This document shows, in pieces, positions 7,267 through 17,328 of a stretch of DNA of 50,613 bases (position 1 is its first letter; each line of letters begins with the position of its first letter). The notes below the pieces were generated by a model. That model was not told the DNA's origin. It ran no database searches and was given only the letters and a program-made list of their open reading frames with translations. A program made the translations under genes and the position numbers. The stretch comes from Bacteroides acidifaciens (lineage in GTDB: Bacteria > Bacteroidota > Bacteroidia > Bacteroidales > Bacteroidaceae), in assembly GCF_024623065.1 (NCBI RefSeq), contig NZ_JANJZR010000031.1, positions 1-50,613 on the forward strand, written 5' to 3'.

Positions 7267-10200
7267 TTATGAAATGCCGTAAGTGGCGTTATATTGGTTG
7301 ATATACTGTTGTGAAATGCGTGTCTGAATAAATTTGTAATCCTCCATTTCGGGCTTTATTTGTGGGAAATGGAACAGACATCCATTGATAAGAGCCATTA
7401 CCGTACGCCCGAAATAAGCATCCTTTTTCAGAATGTCGTTACGATCATACACTTTGGCATCCACATCCTCTTTTATAATATTGAGAATGGCAGCAATCTC
7501 TTCGTCAAGGAAAGAGAACATAGGCTTCTGTCCCTTATCTTCCCTCTGCTTATTCACTTCACGAATACGCTTGTGTACACGAGCAAATTTTTCATCGCCC
7601 TTGTACTTTTTCAACAAGACATTATTGCGTTTTTGTAAGTCTTGCAAACGACCGATGATTTCATCCAAAGCCTGTGTTTCTTCGTTGAACTTGGCTATCG
7701 TGTCAATCACAAAACCGTGTTCCTTGAAGCGTTCCATAAAGGCTTCACGCAACGAGATAAACTCCGGATCGTCTTGGTCGAAGTTTTGGGTAAATGAAGA
7801 AATGGTACGTTGCCATTTCTCTTTCAATTCCACACCACCGGATATAAGGCGCATTTCCTCTTGTCCTATTTTGGAGAAAGTGAATTCTATATCCATCATT
7901 GCCTCATTGATTAGAGTTTTCGTTTCTTCATTTGTATTGAAAGCCTCTTTCTGATTGATGATACTTATCCGTCTTTGCACCTCAGAGAGTAGTTGCGGCA
8001 ACTTGGTGATTTCGAGTTTGGCAAATTGCTCTTTCATCTCATCATCACCAAATGTACGCACGATGTTCGCCATGTTCTTGGCTGATTCCAATGCCTGTTT
8101 GAGGTTGAGCAATACAGCTTTATCCTCTTCGGTAGAGATTTCAGAAGAAAATTCTTCCGCATTATCGTATGTGTAATTGAAAAGCGTTTGCCGAACTTTC
8201 TTCATCTGATTCAATATCTCTTCCTTGTCCTCAATGACTTGGGTAAAGGTATCGGTGGCAGCAGATTCGCCAGTCTCATCCACGTCATTAAAGCGGTTTA
8301 ACTCTTGCAAATATGCTTCATTGGTTTCCTTGAAGTTGCGCTTGATGTCGGCAAAGTCAATGACAAAACCGTAACGCATACCGGGATAAGGACGGTTTAC
8401 ACGTGTTATGGCTTGAAGCAGATTGTGGTCTTTCAATTTGCGCCCGAAATACAGGCGTTTCAAACGCGGCGCATCAAAACCAGTCAAAAGCATATTGAAG
8501 ACAATGAGAATATCCACTGTCATATTTTTCTTGAAGTCCTTGACTATCTGCTTGCGAGTTTCCTTGTCATCCGTATCGTGAAGAATGATTCCGGCTTTCA
8601 GCGGTCTGTATTTTGATTTGTAATCCACTTCCGGTTCACCCGCTACATACGAACCATCGGAAAGTTTTATCTTGATGGGCTTCGGCTGATACTTCTGCCA
8701 TTCTTCTTGAAATACATCATAAAGCCGCCTTGCCTGTTCGCTGGTTTCACAAATGACCATACCGCCTAAAGTATCATCTCCTTGTATCTTGCGAAACTCT
8801 TTTAAGTCCGTCATAATGTAACGGGCTAACTCGCTTACATAACTTGGATGCTCTATGATTTCCGACTTACGAATGTCTTTCTTTTGCACAAGGGTTTCCA
8901 GTTTATCGTACACATCAGACAAACGCTCTTTATAGGAAGTTTCTATATCTTCACGTATGATTTTCAGCGTGTAGCCATCCGCAATGGATTTATCGTAATA
9001 ATAGGTATGCAAATAGTTTCCGAACACCTTGCAACTAGCACGTTCCTCTTTTAACAACGGGGTACCTGTAAGTGCGATTTTAACCGCATCGGCGTCGGCA
9101 TCAAAGAGATTGGCAAGAAAGCAGCCACCGGGTTTATATCCTCGGTGTGCCTCGTCAAGAATGAAGATGCGTTGAAGATTGGTTGCATAATCACTGATGC
9201 GTACTTTTTCTTTATCCTCGGCAAAGCGTTGAATGTTCACAACCGTGATTTCTGCCTGTCCGCTTACACCTTGTTGTGCCTGATTACTGCGGAATTGCTC
9301 AATCAGTTCGGCTCTTGTATTGGCGGTAGATACAACCAATTCACGAGCTTCAAACTCTTGTGTGGCTTGTTCCAAAAGGTCAAGGCGGTCTACTATGAAA
9401 TAGAATTTGGCAACCTTATTCTGTTTGGAATAGAAATCGTTGAGAATATAGGTCAGATAGTATGACAAGGCGGTTTTACCACTCCCTTGTGTATGCCAGA
9501 CTACGCCCGATCCCCCCCTCCGCCAGTTTTTGGCGAATAGCTAACGATGCAAACAATTGTTGGTAACGCATGATATGCTTTTGGTCGGTAGATTCTATCT
9601 TGCCATCCACCTCACGCTCCATACGGACATAGGCAATACCATATCTAATGATATACAACAACCGTTCAGGCGAGCACATGGATGTTAGGATTCTGTTTGT
9701 AGGGGTGTTGAAATCGAGATTTGTCTGGTACTCAGGACTTGTATGAATGACTTGGCAATTGTAATCAGACAATATCTGTTTTTCCACCGTCTTGTCAATC
9801 TCCTTATACGGATAGTCACGATGGAACGGTGCTATTTTCTGACCGCTTAAATTTTCTTCACGGAAGCAATTGAATGGTGCGTATGAACGTGCCCCAGTAC
9901 AATAGAAAGCCCCTTGTATGGGTACGATACCGCCCAACGCATCATATTCCATATTATTGCTGAATATCATCAACTGCGTAATGTTGATGAAGCGGCGAAA
10001 CTTTTTATTCGGGAAGCGTTCTTTATTCATTCGTGCGCTCTCTGCCAACATACCACCATGATTGTTGGGTTTCTTCACTTCTACAAAACAAAGTGGCAAT
10101 CCGTTTACGAATAAAGTAATGTCAGGACGAAATTCGTCCTGTCCGTTCTTACAGGTAAATTCGGCTGTGAAATGAAACGTATTATTCCCAATGTTATCAA

Positions 10201-10495
10201 AGTCTATCAGCTTTACAGGCGAAACAGCTTTGAGACGGTTATAAAAGCCTCGACCGAGGTCATCATCGTTCAGTTCCTTACGAATATCTTTCAAAACTTG
10301 AAGAAACTCTCCCTCATGTCCGGGATTCAGATTCTTAAACTGCCGTTCAAATACCTGCAAAAGAATATTCGTATCACCGTCATAGACCGTGCCATTCTTA
10401 TCTTCACTCAACTTGCCGAAGTAAGTATATCCTATTCGGGTGAGGTGAACCATTGCAGGCATCTGCACCCGTGTCGCTTCCGAAAACTGCTTCAT
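7267..10495 (-). pseudogene. hsdR: hsdR, type I restriction subunit, frameshifted at a G-tract
   Basis: The N-terminal part (9476-10495, 339 codons) has the nuclease residues D125 and E139-V-K141 (DITLF, EVKK). The C-terminal part (7267 to ~9520) has the helicase motifs DEAHRG, TGTP and ITRVNRP. The two frames join at a run of seven G (minus strand; CCCCCCC near 9512-9518). With six G the reading becomes LAEGGSGVVWHTQGSGKT, restoring Walker A and a protein of about 1,080 residues. A single extra G therefore inactivates the gene. It may be a slippage (phase-variation) state, decay or a sequencing error. The partner hsdM is truncated, so the system is not functional as a whole. Confidence 0.85.
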
Positions 10496-10506
10496 GTCAC
10501 CTATCC

Positions 10507-10702
10507 TTATTTGTCGGTTATCAAATCCTTCAAATCGACCTGCAATATCTCTGCTATCTGTTGCAAGGTCTCCAAATTTGGTTGAATCCTATTACAGGCA
10601 TAAGCATTTACCATACTAAAACTCTTGTTGAGTTTCTTTGCCAACCATGTCTGAGAGATACCTTTTTTCAGATAATACAGCCTTTATTCTATTCAATTTC
10701 AT
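10507..10702 (-). pseudogene. XRE-family regulator of the hsdR locus, frameshifted
   Basis: From the ATG at 10702 the frame begins MKLNRIKAVLSEK and then shifts. With five instead of six A at the run near 10673-10678 it continues GISQTWLAKKLNKSF and on to LQVDLKDLITDK, a 64-residue Cro/CI-type helix-turn-helix protein. Such small regulators commonly precede type I loci in Bacteroides. It ends 11 bases before the hsdR start. As written it makes only about 28 residues. This is the second +1 homopolymer lesion in the operon. Confidence 0.75.
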
Positions 10703-10724
10703 TCTTTGATACGATTCTATAGTG

Positions 10725-10763
10725 CAAATAGAGCGAATTATATTCGATAATAGTGTATATTTG
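10725..10763 (+). promoter_or_regulatory. Divergent control region between the xre-hsdR and GIY-YIG genes
   Basis: The plus strand has TATATTTG (10756-10763), a -7 box for the gene at 10826. Upstream is the perfect inverted repeat CGAAT-TAT-ATTCG (10734-10746), with CAAATA at 10725 facing the other way. The layout suggests an operator for the adjacent XRE protein. Confidence 0.5.
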
Positions 10764-10825
10764 CATTAAGAAAAGTCAGTTCTTAAATGAGTTATACCTC
10801 AAAGTAATTGAATTTAGACATATTT

Positions 10826-11653
10826 ATGGGAAAGACTGTAACAACATATTTAATTGACGGAGATCCTAAAGGAACTCAATACGCATTCATTAGCAACAAA
10901 ATTTGCCAAATGTTTGTCGTACCACGTTCTAATCTCTCCTATTTGAATACACAAGAGAAGTTACAAAAACCTGCATTTTATATATTACTGGGGGAAGATG
11001 AATTAACAAAACCGCAGGCATATATAGGTGAAACGGAAAATTTCAAAGAACGTGTAAAAGATCACGACAGCAAAAAAGCGTTTTGGCAAAAAGCACTCAT
11101 ATTCGTATCGAAAGATGCCGATATGACTAAAGTTGATGTGCAATACCTAGAACATAAAGCGATAGCCGAAGCCAAGAAAGCAAACGCTTTTGTTTTAAGC
11201 GATAATAAACAAATCCCTAAAGCACCGAATCTACCAGAGCATCAACAGGACTCAATGGATGAATTTTTCGAAGATGTGAAGTTTCTGGCATCATTTATCG
11301 GTTGCAATATTTTTGATGTATCACAACCCAAAGAAGAACATCTATTCTACACCAAAGGTAGAGGATGCAATGCAAAGGGCTTCTATAGTTCCGATGGCTT
11401 TACAGTCCTAAAAGGAAGTACTGTTGCCAAAACAATGGTTCCGTCTTTCAACTGGAAAGAAAAACGAGAAAAAATGCTTCAAGATTACACTTCTACTGAG
11501 AACGGAATATTGGTATTGACATCAGATAAAACTTTTTCAAGTCCCAGTACTGCCGCAGATTTCTGTATTGGTAGCAGTAATAATGGCTGGTTGATATGGA
11601 AAGACAAAGATGGAAACACATTGGATTCAGTTTATAGAAAACAGCTGGATTAA
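10826..11653 (+). CDS. GIY-YIG nuclease-like protein with C-terminal DUF4357 domain
   Basis: About 275 residues. The N-terminal half has the GIY-YIG pattern (FYILLG near residue 51, AYIGETENFKERVKDH from ~65), with the tyrosines and the downstream arginine of the catalytic fold; the last 50 residues (FSSPSTAADFCIGSSNNGW) match DUF4357. This combination is common in accessory islands next to restriction systems. The ATG at 10826 is used in preference to an in-frame TTG at 10808. It is divergent from the decayed hsdR operon and precedes a DUF6155-like gene. Confidence 0.75.
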   Translation: MGKTVTTYLIDGDPKGTQYAFISNKICQMFVVPRSNLSYLNTQEKLQKPAFYILLGEDELTKPQAYIGETENFKERVKDHDSKKAFWQKALIFVSKDADMTKVDVQYLEHKAIAEAKKANAFVLSDNKQIPKAPNLPEHQQDSMDEFFEDVKFLASFIGCNIFDVSQPKEEHLFYTKGRGCNAKGFYSSDGFTVLKGSTVAKTMVPSFNWKEKREKMLQDYTSTENGILVLTSDKTFSSPSTAADFCIGSSNNGWLIWKDKDGNTLDSVYRKQLD

Positions 11654-11744
11654 TAACATATCAATTGGAAGCATATATGGAAGAAAAAGGATTGTTTGGA
11701 AATTAGCAGGAATGTAAAATACACAATCAATTGAAAATCAATCT

Positions 11745-12257
11745 ATGTCAAAAGCAAAGCTAAAAAAACACTTGTTGTCACTTACAAAAGAACAGATAAC
11801 CGATATTGTTCTTGAACTATACGATGCACGTAAAGAGGCAAAAGATTATCTGGAGTTTTATCTTGCCCCAGATTGCAACGCTGAATTAGAAAAGAGCAAG
11901 AAAGCTATCAGAAACGAGTTCTTCCCAACTCGTGGATTTTCCGAAAAGCCGTCATTTGCCAAATGTCGAAAAGTCATTTCCGATTTTCAAAAGCTAAAAC
12001 CGGAGCCGGCCACTGTTGCCGATTTAATGTTGTTCTATATCGAACAAGGATGCGAATACACACTTGAATTTGGCGATATGTGGGAACAGTTCTATACAAC
12101 ACTGGAGGGAAATTTCGACAAGGCTATGCGCTTTATCTTTCTCAACGGATTGTTAGCCTGTCATTACGAACGGATTGAAAAGCTTATTGATAGCGTATCG
12201 AATTGTGGCTGGGGATTTTATGATACATTACAAGATATTTATTCTGAATATCGGTAG
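11745..12257 (+). CDS. DUF6155-like protein
   Basis: The 170-residue soluble protein begins MSKAKLKKHLLSLTKEQITD, which I recognise as the DUF6155 type known from Bacteroidetes; the function is unknown. It follows the GIY-YIG gene by 91 bases on the same strand and may be cotranscribed. It converges on copy B of the 91-aa gene, with a shared hairpin terminator between them. Confidence 0.6.
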   Translation: MSKAKLKKHLLSLTKEQITDIVLELYDARKEAKDYLEFYLAPDCNAELEKSKKAIRNEFFPTRGFSEKPSFAKCRKVISDFQKLKPEPATVADLMLFYIEQGCEYTLEFGDMWEQFYTTLEGNFDKAMRFIFLNGLLACHYERIEKLIDSVSNCGWGFYDTLQDIYSEYR

Positions 12258-12300
12258 TGGTTTTTAATCTTTGATAAAGTCTTGCCCTACACAAATAGTA

Positions 12301-12342
12301 AGGAACAGAATCTGTGCGCATAATGGCACAGATTTAGTTCCT
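12301..12342. terminator. Bidirectional hairpin between convergent genes
   Basis: AGGAACAGAATCTGTGC (12301-12317) pairs with GCACAGATTTAGTTCCT (12326-12342) with one internal mismatch bubble. It sits between a plus-strand gene ending at 12257 and a minus-strand gene ending at 12359. Confidence 0.65.
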
Positions 12343-12358
12343 ATCCTGTCCCTTTAAA

Positions 12359-12634
12359 CTACTCCATTGATTCCCGAATAATACGCAAAGTTTCTTTCTT
12401 ATACTCCTTGCGGTCATATTCAAATCCCCTGCACATCCAACAGCTACACGGAGTACCTGTAGTTTTGTAAACTTGTGCCCATTTGTCTTTTGCCAACTCA
12501 AACCAATGAGGATGTTCATAATAGCTTCCATCCTCACGAATGATGCAATGAACATAAGCGGCATACAGAATCATACGAGCCTTAAACACACGAGCCATTT
12601 GTTGGCGTCTCCAGAATTTGTTTCTTTTGTCCAT
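12359..12634 (-). CDS. Conserved 91-aa protein, copy B
   Basis: Near-identical twin of the gene at 6079-6354. It has the same CSCWMCRG cysteine motif and basic C terminus, with substitutions such as V for G at residue 28 and H for R at 43. The surroundings match for about 85 bases upstream and then diverge. Both copies are read leftwards and each lies to the left of a copy of the R repeat, so a larger unit was probably duplicated. The function is unknown. Confidence 0.7.
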   Translation of the reverse strand: MDKRNKFWRRQQMARVFKARMILYAAYVHCIIREDGSYYEHPHWFELAKDKWAQVYKTTGTPCSCWMCRGFEYDRKEYKKETLRIIRESME

Positions 12635-12772
12635 CGTCTCTTTCTATTAAAGTTAGGATGAACAATAATGTTACTTTAGTGAGACTTAACGTATCCATAG
12701 AATTATACTTTTAATTATCAAATTATAGCAAGCCGTATATCATTCCTAATCTTCCATTTTAAGCATTTCTGA

Positions 12773-13402
12773 TTAGAGAGACCCTTCGTCTTCTTCCTCC
12801 TCGAATCCTTCCGATGCATTCGCTATCAAGGCCCTCCCAATTTCCATCTGTAGGTGTTTCGGAAGACGAAGCAACTTTGCCATCAACTGGCTATAAGTGA
12901 ACTCTACTTTAGTGTCGAGTATTGGTTCTTCTTCAATGCTCGTATCAATTTTCTCAACGATTCCGACCCCCTCTATAAAATCAGAAAAGTCTGGCTCATC
13001 AGGCCAATTTTCTATCGTGCCGTCATAGTTGATTCTTAAACGGATATAATCCCCACAATCATCCGTCTCTGGTATTAAGCCATTGGGAACATAACCGGCA
13101 ATTTTGCATATCACCTTTTTGTCTTTATCAAGTAAGAAATAGGTTCCGCTATCACATACCTTGACTTGAAAATACAAACACCCAAACTCTTGCTTCCAAT
13201 TCAAGAGCTTATGCGTTTTCAAGTCAATTATAGCTGACCACATTCCCTTAGAGACCAAAGGATACTTGTTTTCATAAAGTTCACCCAACCAATTATCGGT
13301 ATAACTACACAGTTCCTCATTGAATGGGAGATATATCATAAGATAATGAGCAACTTCGTTCAAATCTTGTTCTCTGATTCCTACTAATATTTGCTTTGCC
13401 AT
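12773..13402 (-). CDS. Hypothetical protein (209 aa)
   Basis: Not recognised. The protein is soluble and acidic, with a glutamate-rich C terminus (EGFEEEEDEGS) and no signal peptide or membrane segment. It lies 17 bases after the broken ATPase gene on the same strand and between the duplicated 91-aa gene and that pseudogene. The region to which it belongs is missing from the other copy of the duplicated unit. Confidence 0.6.
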   Translation of the reverse strand: MAKQILVGIREQDLNEVAHYLMIYLPFNEELCSYTDNWLGELYENKYPLVSKGMWSAIIDLKTHKLLNWKQEFGCLYFQVKVCDSGTYFLLDKDKKVICKIAGYVPNGLIPETDDCGDYIRLRINYDGTIENWPDEPDFSDFIEGVGIVEKIDTSIEEEPILDTKVEFTYSQLMAKLLRLPKHLQMEIGRALIANASEGFEEEEDEGSL

Positions 13403-13419
13403 AATGCCTTTATTTATAA

Positions 13420-14253
13420 TTAAATGGTAGTCAATAAACTCAAATCAACATCAGGAATGATAACATCCGTTAGCCTATCCTCAACAAGGAATCCCATATA
13501 AAGCGGAATGGTGAGTATATCCCCCTCACGTCCTACATTATATTGGCCCAACTTGATTGCATTCTTGACATGATACACATCCTTGTTCTTCAGAACCGTA
13601 GTCATGCTTTTTGCCTTACCCGACTTTACCTTGACTTCAAGGATAACGCATTATCTGTACAACAGCTCCATCATTGCCTTGTGAATCCCATTTGGAACAG
13701 TTTTTTCGTTCTCAAAGCATGACTTGACAGAATCAATAACCACCTCACCGATTCCGTTTGCCCATAGAAATTCCTCAAAATCCAATGGGTACATATCAAT
13801 CACGGTTTCATATCCGACAGGAACAGAATCTTGTCCGACATCCTCTTTCTTTTTCTTGCTTTGACCATAGCCTTTCACCCCTAAAAGAGAACCTGTTGCA
13901 ATAACATCAAAACGTCCGTCTATATGAAATGACTTCAAGGCTGTCCTTGCTTCCTTGCATTCTTGAATCTCATCAAGGATAATACAGGTTTTCCCTTCAA
14001 TGAAACGACTGCCTTGAATCAGAGCGGAGAGATTGAGAATGATGGTATCGACATCTATATTGCCAGTAAAGGCAGACTTCTTGTCAGCTTCAAGAATGAA
14101 GTTCATATAGACCACACTCTCATAATTCTCCCTTGCGAATTTCTGGACAATATATGTCTTCCCACACTGGCGGATACCTTTTATCACAAGGGGCTTTCTG
14201 TCCTCAGTCTGTTTCCAGTTGGCTAAATATGTCTCTATTTTTCTTTTAAGCAT
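13420..14253 (-). pseudogene. AAA ATPase (DUF4143 family) with internal deletion
   Basis: The first 200 codons give the ATPase domain: Walker A GIRQCGKTY (residues ~26-34), Walker B IILDEIQE (~91-98) and sensor ATGSLLG (~118-124). The frame then ends at TAA (13653-13651) and continues in the same frame as VILEVKVKSGKAKS to the C terminus SLLTTI, which is the end of DUF4143 proteins. About 150 residues between these parts are missing compared with the usual ~430. The gene is therefore an internal-deletion remnant with a stop at the junction. Confidence 0.8.
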
Positions 14254-14283
14254 AGGGCAATCTTATTCTTTCCGCTATAAAAT

Positions 14284-14799
14284 TACACTTTTTCGAGCGA
14301 ATAAATCAAGATTGAATACATTTTTTCAAGCGAATCACAGTATAAATCACCGAAACGAACTTTACTTTATCTCCGTATTCATATATACGTGCATTAAAGT
14401 AAAGCTAACAAAGAGAGAAAAAGATGGCTTCGCCAAAGCCATATCTGCCGACTTTCTCTTTTGGCTGCAAAAGAATCCGAAGTCCTAGCCCAAATGCAAA
14501 GCAATACTCGCCCTTCCAAACCACAAAAAGTACACCCCAAAATCCGTTGAAGAATCCGTAAATCTGCCTTCCATTTTACAGCCCGAATCGGTGAAATTAT
14601 CACCGATATGTTTTATCTTTGCAAAGCGGAGGTTTCGGGACGAAAGAGAGCGGTTTCCCCATTTTCCCTCTGTTTTGAGATAGGCAACGAAGGAAAGTGT
14701 TAAATCTTCGATTTTTGACGAAAAAACAAGTAAAATTTTGAGCAATCTATTTTTAAGTTGTAAGCCACTGATAATCAATTATCATAATATATTACATCT
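14284..14799. repeat. Non-coding repeat R2
   Basis: Same-orientation counterpart of R1 (6586-7135). It has two, not three, of the ACACTTTTTC-type motifs at its left end, immediately before the ATPase start, plus the nested palindrome (14360-14404), a TATCTTTG box (14614-14621) and the conserved TTCGATTTTTGACGAA block. Here the repeat is intact next to the ATPase pseudogene, so R may be the upstream region that belongs to this type of ATPase gene. No gene is seen in it. Confidence 0.7.
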
Positions 14800-14935
14800 G
14801 AAAATAGAATCATATTAGAATTCATGAGATATGATAGACTTTACATTTCGTGAATAACAACGCTGCATTGAATCTAATAGGATTTGAGTTGTTTCAAAAC
14901 TACGTGGAACAAAATAGAAATGAAACTATAATAAT

Positions 14936-15349
14936 ATGTGGAAACAAGTAGAATTTGAATTACAGTCACGCAGACGTGGCTTTCATCTTATAACGGGAGA
15001 AATACTGCGTAATTTGCCACCATTGCCCAAAGTAGGGTTATTGCATTTATTTATCAAACATACTTCTGCCGGTTTAAGTATTAATGAAAATGCAGATCCT
15101 GATGTTCGGGTTGATATGGAAAGCATCTTCAACCACTTGATAAAAGAACGTGAACCATATTATCAACATACTTTAGAGGGAGATGACGACATGCCGGCTC
15201 ATGCAAAAAGTTCCATTATAGGAACAACCGTCACAGTACCCATTACCAATGGAAAGCTGAATCTCGGAACTTGGCAAGGCATCTATCTCTGTGAATTCCG
15301 GGATTACGGTAGTAATCGGAGAATTGTAGCAACTATCAGTGGAGAATAA
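14936..15349 (+). CDS. yjbQ: YjbQ/UPF0047 family protein
   Basis: The 137 residues match the whole of this compact family: HTSAGLSINENADPDVR (~42-58), HTLEGDDDMPAHAKSSIIG (~80-98) and GTWQGIYLCEFRD (~112-124). Members can make thiamine phosphate in a side reaction, and the fold carries a conserved His/Glu/Asp cluster. It converges with the RNA methyltransferase gene, with 35 bases between the two stops. It marks the start of ordinary chromosomal sequence after the accessory block. Confidence 0.85.
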   Translation: MWKQVEFELQSRRRGFHLITGEILRNLPPLPKVGLLHLFIKHTSAGLSINENADPDVRVDMESIFNHLIKEREPYYQHTLEGDDDMPAHAKSSIIGTTVTVPITNGKLNLGTWQGIYLCEFRDYGSNRRIVATISGE

Positions 15350-15384
15350 GTATATGGTTATTATAACTTTGGTACACACTAATC

Positions 15385-16191
15385 TCAAGATTGTGGAGCA
15401 CGAAGTTGCCAAAAGGCCACAGCGGCCGCAGCAGCTACATTGAGCGAATCGACGCCATGCGACATAGGGATACGGACTACATAGTCAGCCTTGGCAATCG
15501 TTTCACAGGAAAGTCCGTCCCCCTCATTCCCCATCACGATAGCTAATTTAGGTTCAACAGCCAGGATAGGATTATCAATAGAAATAGAGTTGTTCGTGAG
15601 TGCCATAGCAGCCGTGCGAAACCCTAAATTCTTCAGTTCAGAGAGAGAACCATCCATCCAAGTCCATGGTACAAAGAAAACACTTCCCATAGATACCCTG
15701 ACTGCACGGCGGTTTAACGGGTCGCAAGAGGTGTGCGTCAGTAATACGGCATCAATGCCAAGAGCGGCTGCCGAACGGAAAATAGCACCGATGTTGGTTG
15801 CATCAACCACATTGTCAATTACCACAATACGCCGGGCTTCTTGACATACTTCTTCCATACTTCGTGGCGTGGGACGACGCATGGCACAGAGAACACCACG
15901 TGTCAAGACATAGCCGGTCAGCGTAGCAAGCAATTCCCTGCCACCGGTATAAACAGGTATATTAGAGCAACGCTTAATGATTTCAGCAGCATCACCGACA
16001 ATATGTTTACGCTCACACAAAATAGCCAAAGGTTCATAACCGGAATCCAAAGCTCTTTTAATAACCTTCGGACTTTCCACAATAAAAATGCCCTTGTCTG
16101 GTTCGGTGCGGTTACGTAACTGAGTTTCAGTCAGAGTACTGAACACTTCAACTCCGGGATGGGATAAAGATGATATTTCGATAACAGGCAT
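15385..16191 (-). CDS. TrmH/SpoU-family RNA 2'-O-methyltransferase
   Basis: About 268 residues with an N-terminal substrate-binding segment and the three SPOUT motifs: NVVDATNIGAIFRSAAALG (~122-140), LAIVMGNEGDGLS (~210-222) and VRIPMSHGVDSLNVAAA (~235-251). The fold forms a trefoil knot that binds S-adenosylmethionine and methylates a ribose in rRNA or tRNA. The ATG at 16191 is preferred to the in-frame TTG at 16212. Confidence 0.85.
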   Translation of the reverse strand: MPVIEISSLSHPGVEVFSTLTETQLRNRTEPDKGIFIVESPKVIKRALDSGYEPLAILCERKHIVGDAAEIIKRCSNIPVYTGGRELLATLTGYVLTRGVLCAMRRPTPRSMEEVCQEARRIVVIDNVVDATNIGAIFRSAAALGIDAVLLTHTSCDPLNRRAVRVSMGSVFFVPWTWMDGSLSELKNLGFRTAAMALTNNSISIDNPILAVEPKLAIVMGNEGDGLSCETIAKADYVVRIPMSHGVDSLNVAAAAAVAFWQLRAPQS

Positions 16192-16249
16192 ATTATTACT
16201 TATAACTTTCAATTAGACATACAATCGCTTCATTCATCATAGCAGTTCA

Positions 16250-17281
16250 TTAATAAATGGCTACCTTAATGACTCCGTCCAACTTATTTTCAAATATACG
16301 GTAGGCTTCCTCAATCTCGTTCAACGGAAATCTATGTGTAATAAGAGGAGTAGTATCTATTCTGCCCTCCTCAATCAGATTAAGAATCTCAGCACAATCA
16401 CAACCGTCCACTCCGCCAGTTTTGAAAATCAAGTTCTTGCCATACATATCGGGCAAAGGAAGAATTTGTGGTTCGTCATAGAGAGCTACAATAGTCACAA
16501 TAGCATTGGGACGGGCACATTCCCACGCCAGGCGGAAAGTATCTTCACTGCCAGCCACCTCTAATACAACATCAGCACCCCCATGTTCACTGTTTTGAAT
16601 CACAAAATCCTTGCAGTTTTCAGGTTCCACTACCAATACATCAGGATAATGTTCACGCACAAACTGGATTCTTTCAGGTGACTTTTCACAGACAATAATA
16701 CGTTGTGGTTTCTTCAGCATCACACACAATAAAGTACAGATTCCAGTAGGACCGGCGCCAATAATAAGCACAGTATCATCCTTGGTAATCTCCGAGATAC
16801 GGGTTGCCCAAAAGCCTGTTGCAAGCACATCGCCCACAAACAAAGCCTGTTCGTCACTGACTGTATCAGGAATACGGTTCAGTCCCTGGTCAGCATAAGG
16901 AACTCTGACATATTCTGCCTGACCGCCGTCAATGCGGCAACCCAAAGCCCAACCGCCATTTGGGTCGGTACAGTTGTTGACATATCCCCGCTTGCAAAAG
17001 AAACACTCCCCGCAGAAAGTTTCGACATTCACAGTTACCCTATCTCCGGGCCTGACTGAGGTGACATCAGCCCCTATCTCTTCTACGACACCCACCATCT
17101 CATGTCCGACTGTCGTTCCGGGTACAGCACGCGGCACACTGCCATGTTTGATATGAAGGTCACTAGTACAAATACTGCCAAGAGTCACTCGCACGATTGC
17201 ATCCCGTGAATCTATTATTCCCGGTTTCGGCTTCTCCTGTAATTCAAATTTCCCGTGTTCAACGTATGTGTATGCAAGCAT
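16250..17281 (-). CDS. Zinc-dependent alcohol dehydrogenase
   Basis: A medium-chain dehydrogenase of about 343 residues. Catalytic zinc ligands are C38 (ICTSDLH) and H60-E61 (GHE). The structural zinc cysteines lie in CGECFFCKRGYVNNC (90, 93, 96, 104), and the NAD(P)-binding GAGPTG is at ~175-180. It oxidises an alcohol or polyol; the substrate cannot be read. The ATG at 17281 is chosen because a TATCTTTG box at 17329-17336 puts the transcript start only ~10 bases before the alternative ATG at 17311, while an AAAGAAG site precedes 17281. Confidence 0.85.
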   Translation of the reverse strand: MLAYTYVEHGKFELQEKPKPGIIDSRDAIVRVTLGSICTSDLHIKHGSVPRAVPGTTVGHEMVGVVEEIGADVTSVRPGDRVTVNVETFCGECFFCKRGYVNNCTDPNGGWALGCRIDGGQAEYVRVPYADQGLNRIPDTVSDEQALFVGDVLATGFWATRISEITKDDTVLIIGAGPTGICTLLCVMLKKPQRIIVCEKSPERIQFVREHYPDVLVVEPENCKDFVIQNSEHGGADVVLEVAGSEDTFRLAWECARPNAIVTIVALYDEPQILPLPDMYGKNLIFKTGGVDGCDCAEILNLIEEGRIDTTPLITHRFPLNEIEEAYRIFENKLDGVIKVAIY

Positions 17282-17328
17282 AATATCTTCTTTGTTAATT
17301 AACAGTTCCATTTCATTGCAAAGATAAT

